Source: Vicugna pacos (Eukaryota; Chordata; Mammalia; Artiodactyla; Camelidae). From it: DNA of 64,000 nt. The notes under the pieces are model-generated. The model had not been told where the DNA came from. It saw only the letters and a program-made list of their open reading frames with translations, and did no database searches. The DNA lies in the NCBI RefSeq assembly GCF_048564905.1, contig NC_132991.1, positions 56,427,501 through 56,491,500 on the forward strand, in the 5' to 3' direction. Numbering within the stretch: position 1 is the first letter of the stretch; every line of letters starts with the position of its first letter. Position numbers and translations under genes: made by a program. Positions 22,201 to 34,225 of the stretch are shown here, in pieces.

Positions 22201-25133
22201 TGAAACAATAAAGTATTTTAGGATTTTCAGCTTATAATCAGGAACACTAATCATAACTATTAGTCAAGAGTCATTTCTTCTATTAGAAGTCTTTAGATAG
22301 AGTTTGCATCTGTACTGACAGTGAAAATTGGGGGGAAAGTTCTAATCAGTATGTTTACTTTCTTACAAAATAAAGTTCTTTATTCAGTTTTTGAGTTCTG
22401 TGGATGTTTGGATATCAAACAAACAGTAGTTTACTGTACTGTCTTTAGAAATCATAAAGCTTAAGCCAAATTTAAAACATCAGTAGTTCACATTTTTCTG
22501 TATTAAATACATACAACACTGAAACATACAGATAAGAATGTAAAGAAATATCATTTTCTTTGGAAATCAGATAGGTTTTTATAAAACAATGCTTTGATGA
22601 TTTACACGTGTCAGGATTAAATTACCTGCAATGTGTCTATGGGCTAAAAAACTGAAGGGGAAAAATATCTCAAAAAACATGTTTGGAATATTCGTATATC
22701 CAGCATATTTGAAAAAATTGTATCCAAAACCAGCAGTTACTTTTGTTGCTTTTCTAGTAGGTTTCAAAGTCAGAGTTCCAAAAAGTATCTTAGTGAAATA
22801 TCCCTTAGTGTTCAGTAGATCATCCTGGCACCAATAATCTGAGTTGAATGATTTATTCAACTCACAAAATATATATCAACACAAGTAATTCCATTTTTAT
22901 AGCTTTCCTTCTTCATCTTATTCTGTAGTAATCTGGAAAATGTGCTACTAGGAACAAGACTGTATTTTGCACTGTGTAAACTTGTAATACTCCCAACCAA
23001 GGGGGCAGGTCTCTGGTCTCTGGTTTTATAAAGGATGCAGCAGAAGTTTGAGTGGCAATCTTCCAAACACATGGTAGATACCTGTACTCTTCATTAGATC
23101 TGGCAATGTCCATTTTATGTGGCAATCCAATTCAGCTGAGTCATCTGCTCTACAAAGGACCCTGCCAGTGGGGAGTGGTAATCATGCAAGAATCACCCCT
23201 TTCACCAAGAGTTCCCTAGGTCAATTACAGAAGTATCATGACTGGGCATGAAGATACCACCACTGCAGATATATCTGAAAGTCAGTTTAGGTTGAGTCTC
23301 ATATTGGTGTGTGTGATGGCATGATTATTATCAGAAGTATGTTTAACTCATGGTTTCGCTCATTGGTTCTTAGCATATGACCTCTCATGTGTTCATTCAG
23401 CAAGAGGTTCTCTCTTCTATATTTAGCTTATTCCAAATTTATTTTTGCTAAAATATACTTAATATTAATTGACCAAAGCTGTTAAGTAAATTAGTATAAA
23501 TTTCTCAGATCTGGTTAAATTATTGATTGATCACTGAGTCGCATGTTGCCTAGTGAAATATATTAGTTCCTGCTCAGTTGTGAGGAAAGATCCAGTACAT
23601 AATTAAAGGAGGTCAAGTTAAATGACTAAATCTGGCCGTGGATTTTTCCAAGTGAGCTTAGGTTTGCTTAATGGGAAAAGGACTTTTTCAAAACTGAGAA
23701 AGCTCTAATTGAAACTCGTAAGTGAATCTGTATCACAATAGTGCCAGCAGTAGTCACTGGTATTTTCTCTTTCTAACTGCTAGCCTCATGGATCCTATAA
23801 ATATTATTTTATTTTCATTCCTCAAAATTAAATGGGAGATTTGGTTCTACTACTCAAACAAAATAACTTTTTTACTGTACACATGGAATAAAAAATAGCT
23901 TATTTCTAAATAGGCTTCTTGCCCAAAGAATCACCAAAATAAAATTAAAATGATTTATTTCATAACAGAAAGAACTTTGACTTAAAGCCTCAAATAACTT
24001 TTGAAACATAGCTTCCTAGTCAATCAAGATTTTATGTAAAATCACTCTGGGTTCATTTCTTAAAATCACAATAGATCTGCCGGACAAGACAGTTCTACAT
24101 GTTTTACGGTTCTACATTTCCAAGTTCACAAATTTTAACCAATCTTCTTGGCTTACTTCAGTGTGAAAACATACTTTATTCTACATAAATATTATAAATC
24201 AGTGTGCCTTAATCAATACTAACTTACCAGAACACAAAAACATTAATCCAGTGCCTTTCAAACTTGCTTCTTAATCTCTCAAATTTTTATTATACCTATA
24301 CACAATTTCCATTAACTTATTTTTCTTAATAATAATTCTTATTTTTAGTTGAGTCATCACCCAGCCCTAATATTAAAAGTGTATATTCACTCTAAGATTG
24401 AGGAAAAAACCCAACTTTCATATTCCATTCCTCCATTTCCAAAATATCTTGGATTTTCACAGGCCCTAAGCCATATCCTCTTCTCCATTTATTTATCCAG
24501 TCACTATAAAGTTGGCTAGCAGAAGCTTTTCCCACACGTATCTAATTTGCCATTAAGTATCCCAAACCTTTGTGTGGGCAAAGTGAGGCTGTTCCCTATC
24601 CAGTGCATGCCTTCCTTTATGGCATTTTAATCAAGCTACATTTCTGCTGGATCAAAACAAGGAAAAAGTACTCTTCTTCTCCAGTCCCTATATTTCCTAC
24701 CTCTATGGCAAATGAAAACTTCTCTCTGTCATTCTCCAGCATGTGGAACAGATTGTGCCACTGAGAAAAGGGTACAAGGTCCTGGTTACCTTTTATGCTC
24801 TCCTCACTGCTTATTTTTTGGCAAAACCTAAGTCTTTGTGCTAGAATGACTTTTACAAATGATGGTCTTTACTTCCACTGGTGTCTTTGAGAAAGAAATG
24901 CCAGTGTAAGATTTTCATTCTCCATGCCCCTCCTGACCTGGAATGTTCCTGAGACTTTCAATATGTGAAACAGTAAGAAAATTAAAATAAATTAAATTAA
25001 AATATAAAGAAACTTCTCTTTACTGAAGATCTGCTACTGATGTAAGAAATTCAAACTGTAAGTCCTTTGTCGTAATAAGCCCTGGGCTTTCGTTACTGAA
25101 TGAACAGGTGCCAAATCACTGCTGTAGCATAAG

Positions 25134-25310
25134 CCAGTGTTCCTCAGAGTGTAGGTTAATGCGTCACCTGTATCAGAACGTGAGCATGTTAGACTGTCTA
25201 GGCCCCACAACACACTCTCTGAATCAGAATATTCCAGAGAAGAACATGGGAGCCTGCATTTTTTTGTAAGCACCCAAGGAAATTCATGGCTTGTTAAATC
25301 TGGGGGAGCA
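25134..25310 (+). mobile_element. MER5-type hAT-Charlie DNA transposon fragment
   Basis: It begins 'cagtgttcctcagagtgt' and continues with 'gcgtcacctgtatcagaacg', 'taggccccacaacacactct' and 'gaatcagaatattccagaga', the order of a MER5A/B non-autonomous element. It is diverged. Confidence 0.6.
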
Positions 25311-25534
25311 CCATTTAAATATATCATCCTCATTGGGCCGTGCTGCAACCTGGACACACTTATATTCTTTTGTCTCTAGGTATTGGCCAGGGTATTTGAA
25401 AAAACAAAAACTATCAAGTATATATCAAGCAAAATATTCTATAACATTCTCAGGCACACTTACTGTCTCAGAACTCCCAGAGCAAGTTATTCAAATATCT
25501 ATTTTAAAATATTTCATGTAGTGTTGTAATTATT

Positions 25535-25670
25535 CTTTTGTACTGTTTGTGCCACTAGATTGTGATCACAGGAAGAAGAGGACATGCATCGTGCCCATCT
25601 CTGTGACTCCAAACCCTAACAGAGCAGGGGCATAAAGAGGGTATACAGAAAGTATGTTTTGAGTGGATTA
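25535..25670 (+). mobile_element. L2 LINE 3' end fragment
   Basis: L2-like 'ccactagattgtgatcacag', 'gtgcccatctctgtgactcc' and a tail 'gtatgttttgagtgga'. Confidence 0.5.
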
Positions 25671-25751
25671 TTTACAAAAATGAATTTAATCAAGTTGAAG
25701 AAACCTGGTATTTGGGGATGTTCTCAACCCTCTCAAGTATACTGTAATTTT

Positions 25752-25893
25752 CTGACACCTTAAAAAAAATCACCACCTGGATTGTACTACAAGAAATTTA
25801 GATTCAGTTCATCTTGACTGGGGTCTGGGGATAAGTATTTTGTCAAGTTTCCCAGATGATACAGGAATATACAGCGAGAGTTGAGAACCAGTG
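25752..25893 (-). mobile_element. MER5-type fragment, reverse
   Basis: It ends 'gagttgagaaccagtg', the reverse complement of a MER5-type terminus, preceded by a diverged body. The left boundary is uncertain. Confidence 0.45.
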
Positions 25894-25909
25894 GGCTAGA
25901 CAGAAGAAT

Positions 25910-26480
25910 CCTGTGGTGGGCAGAATAATGAGTCTCCAGAGATTTCCATGTCCAATCCCCAGAATTTGTGATTTTAAGGTTATGGACCTTAAAATAGGAA
26001 GATTATCTTAGATTATCACGAATTTTTCTGGTAGGCCTAAACTAAGCAGTTCAAAGTAGAAGAGGAAGGCTGAAGGAGATGCAGCAGGAGAAAAAAGCAG
26101 AAGAGACACAGTGACAGAAGGAGTTGCTGCACTGCTGCTGGCTAAGCGACATGGGAGCCCATGTGCAAGACCAGAAAGAGACCTCTAGGAGGTAAAGGTG
26201 GCCCTCAAGCTAACAGGCAGCAAGGAAATGGAGATCTCAAGGAATTGAATTTTGCCAACAGTTTGAATGAGTCCAGAAGCAGATTCTCACCAGAACCTTC
26301 AGAAGAGAGCACAGCTCTACCAACACCTTGACTTTTGCCTGATGAGACCCAGAACAGAGAAAGTAGCCAAGCCCATAGGACTTCTCATGTATAGAACTGT
26401 GAGATGATAACAGTATGTTGTTTTAAGCTACTACATTTGTGGCAATTTGTTACTGCTGTGATTAAATGCAAAACAAAACA
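25910..26480 (+). mobile_element. MLT1-type LTR (ERVL-MaLR), solo, fossil
   Basis: It starts 'tgtggtgggcagaataatga' and ends with 'agaactgtgagatgataaca', 'ttaagctactacatttgtgg' and 'caatttgttactgctgtg', typical of MLT1 LTRs. Highly diverged, so an old mammalian insertion, probably pre-dating the camelid lineage. No internal region is seen beside it. Confidence 0.65.
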
Positions 26481-26600
26481 AAACAAACCAGAAAAACTAA
26501 CTACAAATCCTTACCTGATAAAAATTACTTTTCCCCATCAAACCTAAGTGGTAATTGTCTACTTTCCAAATGGCCAGTCATTCCTCCTAACTTTGGAATA

Positions 26601-27083
26601 CAGATCTCTTTCAACTTACGATGAGGCTACATCCTACAATTATAAATTGAAAATATCCTAAGTCAAAAATGCATTTAATTCACCTCACCTGTAGAATATC
26701 ACAGCTTAGCCTAGCCTACTTTTAATATGCTCAGAACACTTACAAAGAACACTTAAAATAGCCTATAGTCAGGCAAAATCACCTAATGCAAAGACTATTT
26801 TATAATAAAGTGTTGAGCACCTCATGTAATTCATTGAACATGACAGAGAAAATGAAAAACATATGGTTGTGTAGGTACAGAATGGTTGCTGGTCCATCAG
26901 TTGTTTATGCTCACGAGCCTGCGGCTGCCTGTGAGCTATGGCTGCTACTGCCCAGCGTCACAGGAGAATGTCACACTGCACATCACTAGCCTGAGAAAAG
27001 ACCAAAATGCAAAGTACGAACTCTACTGAATGTACATTGCTTTAGCATCATTGTAAAGTCAAACCATCACTGGGGACCATCTG
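26601..27083. mobile_element. Tigger-type (Tc1/mariner, pogo group) non-autonomous DNA element
   Basis: 483 bases flanked by TA on both sides. The ends both read CAGAT inward (CAGATCTC and CAGATGGTCCCC). The internal order 'caacttacgatgaggc', 'agcttagcctagcctac', 'tattttataataaagtgttg', 'acagaatggttgctggtcc' and 'ggggaccatctg' matches my memory of the MER44/Tigger7 group. It is full length by its termini but diverged, and carries no transposase. Confidence 0.75.
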
Positions 27084-27259
27084 TACATTGATTATAGTGC
27101 AAGGCAATCACACTAGCTAGCAGAATTTCTTTCCAGCTGCTCCTAAATTGCTCTGTGATTTTGAGAAAATCCATTCAAACCTTTTTCTGTTTGGTTTACC
27201 CAACTAAAAAATGAGTATTCAACTTGATCCTTGGCTTATTGTTCTCTATTGCATACTCG

Positions 27260-27500
27260 TTAGGAGATACATGCTGGAATCAGAAAGCCTCGGCTTCAAA
27301 TTTCAACTCTTGCAACACTTAAACTCACTACGTCTATTTCCTGACCTGAAAGTGGGCATACAAGTAGTGGCTTAATCACTGCTGCCTAGAATTTTTTATT
27401 GTAACTCACCTTGTCGGGTTGTTTTAAATGTTAAACTGCATGACGGAAAGAATTTGTCTTATAATAAATACCCAATGAGCATTAGCTATTGTTATTATCA
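27260..27500 (+). mobile_element. MIR fragment
   Basis: MIR-like order of 'ggaatcagaaagcctcggct', 'ctatttcctgacctgaaagt', 'gggttgttttaaatgttaaa' and 'taaatacccaatgagcatta'. Confidence 0.65.
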
Positions 27501-27564
27501 TTATGACTCTATGATTTCAATTAGTCGTGAAAATGATCATCTCAACTGAATTAACCAGGGAAGT

Positions 27565-27690
27565 CCAGCGTACATATTTTAGTGACCTGACCAAGGTCAC
27601 CTAAATGCTTAGGGCTGACACCAAGCTAAAAACTCAAGATTCTCTGACCCTAAATCTGGGCCCTGTTGCCCTACACCATCCTGACTCAGA
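27565..27690 (-). mobile_element. MIR fragment
   Basis: Reverse MIR core with 'gacctgaccaaggtcaccta' and a downstream 'ctctgaccctaaatctgggc'. It lies next to the plus-oriented MIR at 27260-27500. Confidence 0.55.
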
Positions 27691-29397
27691 AGATTGACTC
27701 CTTTATTTGGATAATTAAGGTTTAAAAAGTGCAGAATACATTTCTGTTTTGCTTAGTTAGCTATTTTGCCTAACTATCCACTTTTTTGCATTGCATTTCA
27801 CTTTTATTCATCAAACACGTTTGTATTTTTTCTCATACAATTTCTTCTTTTCATTCCTTTCCTTAGAAATGTTGTGATACTTGTTTTTTTTAAAAACTTA
27901 CTTATTTGAGTTTTTTTTAAACTTAGTAAATGGCCTGACAACTCAGACTTGCCATTCTGTTAAGGTACCAAAATCGAAAACATACGCATTGTTCTCACTT
28001 TCAAGCACTTTAAAATGCAGCTGAAATTAAGAAATACTTCTAAAAATTCAGTTAGCCACCTTACCCTATTTACTGAGCATCTGCTTTCTCCTAGTTGTGC
28101 AGGGTGCCACCAGTGAACATAAGTTCAGATTTGTCCCATCAATGAAAATGTTTATCAGATTAGAGAGCAGTAATCTTGTGCTGATTTCAGAGGCTCAGTT
28201 CAGTAATTTTAAACACAGTCTGTAAGAGTCATGCAATGGGTTCTAAAGAGGGATGATATCACATTTAAGACAGGGAGCTAGTGCTGGGCCTCAGTCAGTA
28301 CACTGTCACTCAGAGAGCCTGAGCAAGTTCCATTCCTTCCCAGGTGCCTCATTTGTAAAGCAAAGGAGTAGGAGAAGGTAAATTCAAGCCTTTGATTGGG
28401 GCTCAAAATTTATACAAAAGAAAAAATGGTTAGTATAGGAACAGTGTTGTTCAAAGTAACCCAAATCCCAGTATCCTTGAAACTAAGTCATTCCTGACAC
28501 TGTTTTTTCTGGCTCAGGAAGACTTTCCCTTGGTCTCCTACTAGCAATTGTCCAAAGGAGTTTGAGTTTGAATCTAAGACAGTGGAAAGTGGACCATTTG
28601 GCTAGATGCTTTTTCTTTTGTTACATGGGGATTCAGGGAAAAGTATCAAGGCCAAAAAAATGGCATCTTGATTTCACCTCTTCATATACTACCATTCTTA
28701 TTTTTTAAAGGCCGTTTGGAAGAAAAAGTCTAGTTCTTTCTTCTCCATTGCAGAAAACTGAAATTAGAAAAGCAAGCATACTTCTTTATAAGCTCCCTTG
28801 CCAGACTCCTCAGAATGGAATCTGATCAGTTCATCTAGGCCAAGATAAACTTATTACAGTCATCATTGGAATAGCCTTAATACTCCTCTAAGACTGGAAA
28901 CCAGCAATTTCTGAAATTTAGCTACATTGAGTTTTTATCTCTTTTGCATTTAATGGAAAATGACCTAGGTAAAAACTTAAAAACTATGTACATGTAGAGC
29001 ACCAAAAATTACAGAACATTTTAAGAAATGATTCACCAATAAATTCAACAAGTTAACTAACAAAAGAGTAAGATTATTACATGTAATTTATCAAAATCCT
29101 ATGAGTGACTTAGTATATAAAAGCATATCTAATAGTCAATTTTAAAAGTCAATAAAATTTTCTCATAAAAACCTCCAGAAAGTATTTTATTTTTGAAGAG
29201 ACACTTTAGTTTAATAATAGCTATTAAATTCCACATGCTAAGAAAATACACACTGTAAATAGTGTTCCATTGACTAATGATACAGTTTTCCTTTTTTCAG
29301 AGTTATTGAAATAAATAAAGGGACATTGAATTGATATTTATAATTAGCATAATTAGAGGGATAATGTGTAGTATCAATTATAAGTAGAGGTGATAGT

Positions 29398-29600
29398 TGT
29401 ACTGATTACAAATATGAGCTAGATTTCCTGAGTTTAAAACTCAGCTCAGCCTCACACTTGCAAATTAAAAAAAATTCTGTAAAAATAGTTTGCTCATTTG
29501 CACAACAGTTTCTAAGCCAGAAGGATATTGTGAAAATAAAATGAGATAATGTACACAAAAATTTTAGAACTCAGTACATGTTAATTTTTAGAAATATAAG
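29398..29600 (+). mobile_element. MIR fragment
   Basis: Diverged MIR: 'cctgagtttaaaactcagct', 'gctcatttgcacaacagttt', 'aaaatgagataatgtacaca', 'actcagtacatgtta'. Confidence 0.6.
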
Positions 29601-31584
29601 TAAGCTTACACATGTTTTAAGTTATTTGCCACAATTTCAATAGCACTATTGGTGAAATTAAGTCTGTATTTCAAGGACATTGTCATATACATCTTGAGTT
29701 TTTTTTATCTTCTGTAGAAGTGATATGATTGCTTTTTATTCTGTAATTTAAGTCAGTTAAGAAAATGTCAAATAAAATGAATGATAACAAGCACATTGCC
29801 AAATATGATGTCCATTTAGTTAATAAACAACTGCGTATTTCCTACTACTGAGCTGATATAAACTAAAGCTCTAGCAAATTGTACACATTGTAATCAGTCA
29901 CATCTTAAAGAATATAATGTGCTAATCCAATTAAGAACAAGACATAAAACTTAACAAATTTGACTTTAATTTTAGCCTTTAGTAACACCGTATTGGAACC
30001 AAAAAGAAAAAATATTGACTCAATGCTTACTTGCTTATATAATGAGCATTCCAGATTGAATAGCTGAACAACCATTAAAGAGAGATAATATTGTGATTCA
30101 ATTTCAGGCTTCACTTTACACTCTGAAGTCCCTGCTCACGGGAATAAGTTTCCCATTGTGGGCATAATTAGCCATTTCCGGTGATTTTGGTCACTCTTTA
30201 TTTGAAAGAGGCAAGTGGCCAAATTTCAGCCCAATTAATAAAAGGTGGGAGGGAACCTGAAAAAAATGCTTTGTACTTGATGGAACACTCTCCCTCCAGG
30301 AGATCTGCTATGGAAAGAATTGCTTGCCCAAGAGCATAGAAACAAAACACATCTTTCCAGCTCTTTGGACGAAGAGCTTTATACCTATTTCCCTTCCACA
30401 AAGTCAGGAGTCAGGTTCGACGTGAAAACATGTTTTCTTCCTCAGACAGTAGAATCATAAAATAAATAATTCTGCTGGAACTTTAATATAAATTAACATA
30501 GTAGTCCACTATCAAAGTTATGACATTTTTGTTATTTGGAGTTTTCAATCTTTCTCAAAAGTTTTTTATACAGCACCTACTAGTATATCTCAGCACTTAG
30601 GAGGCACTGGAACTCTGTTGACACTGTCACTCTCGCACACCTTTTTTGTGTGTGTGATAAAACGAAGCTCTCTTTCCAATGGAAAACCTGTTCCCTTTGG
30701 TTCAGGTAAGGATGCCCTCCCAATCACTGAGGTAGGAAGTGACTGAAATCTGGTCAGATTAGCACAAGCCTCTGATTTAGGTTGACTTAGACGTGGAAGT
30801 GTTTTCCAAGCTACACTGTCAGAATTCTCTCTGGGACGTTTCTCTTAGGGTTATCAAGGAAGATTTTCTCTTTCTGTTGGGTTGCAAAGCAAGTAGGACA
30901 TGGTGAGTGGGCTATCCTCATGCATCCTTCCTCCTATGTGCAGAAAACCTATTTTAAAAGTGGAGCCAAGCAGAGACAATCAGCTGAGAGCTAGGGATTG
31001 ACGGAGAATCCCATGACATTATTAGAACCCTTAAATCTGGCCATATCTGAAATCAGTTACAAAGATAGACTTCTTCATCAATGTCATCGTTAAATTACTC
31101 TTTATGTCTAAACAGGATTGATTTGGAGTTTTGTCTCTTGCAAACAACACATTTCTAACTAACCAGTATGAGAAATGCTGATCTAGTGGAAGGATTACTA
31201 AGGTTCCGTTTTGCATTCTGCCTAGTTTACAGAACCTGAAGATTCTTAGTTAGTCACATTGTCAGCTTCCTGACCTGTAAATAAGTTGACTTCAAGCTCT
31301 TTCCCATCTTGTAATCTAAGTATCTACAGATTATTTTCTTTTTCATCAAAGCAGGATATCATTATTCATTTCCGGAGCATATTCCAAGCTCAGCCAGTCG
31401 GAGTTCATAAACTAACTTTTCCCCCCAACGTATCTATGAAGTTTTTTCTAAATCTGAAAGAGACTTAGCAGAATAAGCCTTTAGATAATCCACAACTGAT
31501 ATGTGCCTTGACAAGATATTTATAACTAGCTCAAACATTAAACACAATTCATACGTGAAAACAAATAAGTAAATTTTTTTTAGC

Positions 31585-32665
31585 TGTGATACCAAAAGCA
31601 CAAGTGACCCAAAAAAAAGATAATTTGGACCACATCAAACTTAGAAACTTTTGTGTTACAGAGGATACCATCAAGAGAAAGAAGAGGCAACTCACAGAAC
31701 GGGAGAAAATACTTGCAAATCACATATTTGATAAAGGACTTACATCTAGAATATGCAAAGAACTCTTACTACTAAATAACAAAAAGACAATCCAATTAAA
31801 AAATGGGCAAAGGATCTGAAAAGACATTTCTCTACAGAGATATATAAATCACCAATAAGCATATGAAAAAATGTTCAACGTTAAACATAGAGAAATACAA
31901 ATTCAAAACCACGGTAAGTTATGACTTCATCCTCACTAGGATAGCTACAATAAAAAAGATTAACAATAAAAAGTATAAGAAAGGATGTGAGGAAATTGTA
32001 ACCCTTATATACTGCTGGTGGGAATGTAAAATGGTGCAGCTGCTTTGGAAAATGGTTTAACAGTGCTTCAAAATGTTAAACATAGAGTTTTCATTTAACC
32101 CAGCAATTCCACTCTAGGTATTTACCTAAGAGAAATGAAAACATCTATCCAAAAAAACACTTGTATATGACTGTTCATAGCACCATTATTTTTAATGGCA
32201 AAAAAGTATAAACAACTCAAATGTCTATTGACTGATGACTGGATAAACAAATTGTGATGTATCCCCCAAATAATAGATTATTTGACATTAAAAAAAAAAG
32301 AGTACTAATACGTACTACAGAATGGATAAACCTTATAAACAGGGTGCTATGTAAAAGAACCCAGCCACAAAAGACAAATATTATATGACTCCTTTAATAT
32401 GAAATGTCCAGGATAGGTAAATCTATAAAGACAGAGACCATGTTAGTGGTTACTTGGGGCTGGGGGAGGGCAGTGAGGGGGATAACTGCTGATGGGTACC
32501 GGGATCCTTTTTAAGGTGATAAAAATGTTCTAAAGTTAGATTGTAGTGATAGTTACACAACCATGTGCATATACTAAAGCCATTCAATTATATACTTTAA
32601 ATTCATGGACCCTATGGTATGTGTTTTATAAATTAATAAAGCTATTTTTTTAAAAAGTAAATGCA
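31585..32665 (+). mobile_element. L1 LINE, 5'-truncated, 3' part of ORF2 and 3' UTR
   Basis: The open piece at 31586-31819 reads L1 ORF2 C-terminal protein (LDHIKLRNFCVTE, then HIFDKGLTSRICKELLLLNN). Further L1 ORF2 and 3' UTR sequence follows ('actgctggtgggaatgtaaa', 'tgatgactggataaacaaat', 'ttagtggttacttggggctg'). It ends at an A-rich tail after 'ttaataaagct'. Several stops break the frame; an old L1M-type copy. Confidence 0.85.
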
Positions 32666-33343
32666 AAAAAAGGTGTATGTATCTAAGGGAAGATGCTGAG
32701 TAGAACATCTGGTAACCCTTCTCTCTTCTTTGTTAAGTGACAGATAATGTTCACATTGTAAAACAAAGCACACTGACCAAAAAACCTGCCTAGCTTTCAG
32801 AGCATCCATGGATGTGTACTCTGAATTGTTCCTTCAGTTTGATGCTTTAACTAATGAACAGCAAAAGCCAAAAAAAAACACTCTATTTTACTCATTTAGA
32901 ACTATCTTCATTTGTAAGGAAAAGTACATTTTCCTTTTGATTCAACTCACAAAAATTTTATATTTCCCTTGAGAAATAAATTTTTTTATTTAAAATAACA
33001 GTTATACGTAATTGAGGCAAAATGTATAGTAATATCTTAGAAATTTTCTTTTAGGTTTAAATAGGATCTGTAGTTGTCCTGACAGTGATTTCTTTTCTTT
33101 ACATTTCTATATTATTTCATTTCCTTATAGGAGTGAAAAACAGAAAATTGGTATGTAAAAATGCAGGTATTTTTATCCCATTTGTGGCATACTATATTAT
33201 TACAAACAATAACAAAACAAAGAAACAGCATACAAGAATATTAGCAATAAAGAGGAAAGAAATGATGAACTTTTAGTTGGAAATAAACCCTGGCTAAAAA
33301 TCTTATATCCCAACTATTTCCCTTCTATGAAGTTATTAATAGG

Positions 33344-33440
33344 TAAAATAAAAGTGAAGGAAGGATAGAAAAAAGAAAGGAAAGAAAGGAAAAAGAGAAG
33401 AAAGAGGGATGGAGGGGAAATAGAGAGGAAGAAATGAAGG
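33344..33440 (+). repeat. GA-rich low-complexity tract
   Basis: About 95 bases of GGAAA/GAAAG repeats without a fixed unit. The minus-strand open frame across it (33314-33508) is a low-complexity artefact. Confidence 0.85.
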
Positions 33441-34019
33441 AAAGAGAAAATCAATGTGTGCACCTCAGGTAAATGCACACTTGAATTAAAATTAACTTTA
33501 TTTTTCATTATTTTTATAAAGAATCAAACAGAATGTTGATAATACTGAAATTTGTTTCTTCAGTTTCCTTTTCTCATGACCATTAAACATAATTCCATCT
33601 GAGTATTTTTAGGATATTCATTCATTTATTCATGAATTCAAACATTTATTTAGAACTGAATATATTTGAAAAGATATGTTAAGTACTGAGGGTCCAGAAA
33701 GGCTATCATTTTTTATCTTAGACATAATAAAAAATCTTGTAGGGGAAAGAATGTACAAATATAGATAATAGAGTGTTATGGGGAGTCAATTAATGTATTT
33801 TAGTGTCTGATCAGCTAGAATGAGGCATTTTACATTTGTGTGTGTGTGCAAGCGCACATGCATGCATGTGGAAAGAGAGAGGGACATACAGAATATGACG
33901 CTTAAGTGGAGTTTCAAAAAAAATCAGTAATTTGGAAGTGTCAGATGCTGGAAAGACGCAGGTACATAAGAGATAAGGGAAGCAAAGTAGAGGCGGTGTC
34001 TTTTGTCGTATTGAGGGGT

Positions 34020-34225
34020 GCTGATTTCATGCTTTAGACTAGAGCGCCCACTCTGATTTGCTGGTGAGGGTGGGCAGCGCTGCTGCACTGGGCAGCGACC
34101 AGCTTCAGTCTGGACTCAGTGAGCATCGCTGATGCATCAGCGATGTCCGCAATGAGCACCGCCCTGAGAAGGGATCGTGTGTGCTCCAAATACTTCCTAA
34201 CCCAGCTGCAAAAACACCACAATCA
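34020..34225. other. CpG-rich patch with 22-bp perfect palindrome
   Basis: Within AT-rich surroundings about 200 bases hold roughly eight CpG dinucleotides and are locally GC-rich. The centre (34124-34145) is a perfect palindrome, CATCGCTGATG followed by its reverse complement. The minus strand is open for 62 codons (34034-34222) with unrecognised content. It may be a fragment of a processed transcript, a degenerate insertion or a regulatory patch. Confidence 0.4.

Noticed and set aside
25034-25357. 107-codon minus-strand open frame
   Set aside because: Most of it runs antisense through a MER5-type element, so it is repeat-derived.
31586-31819. 77-codon plus-strand open frame
   Set aside because: It is a remnant of L1 ORF2, not a host gene.
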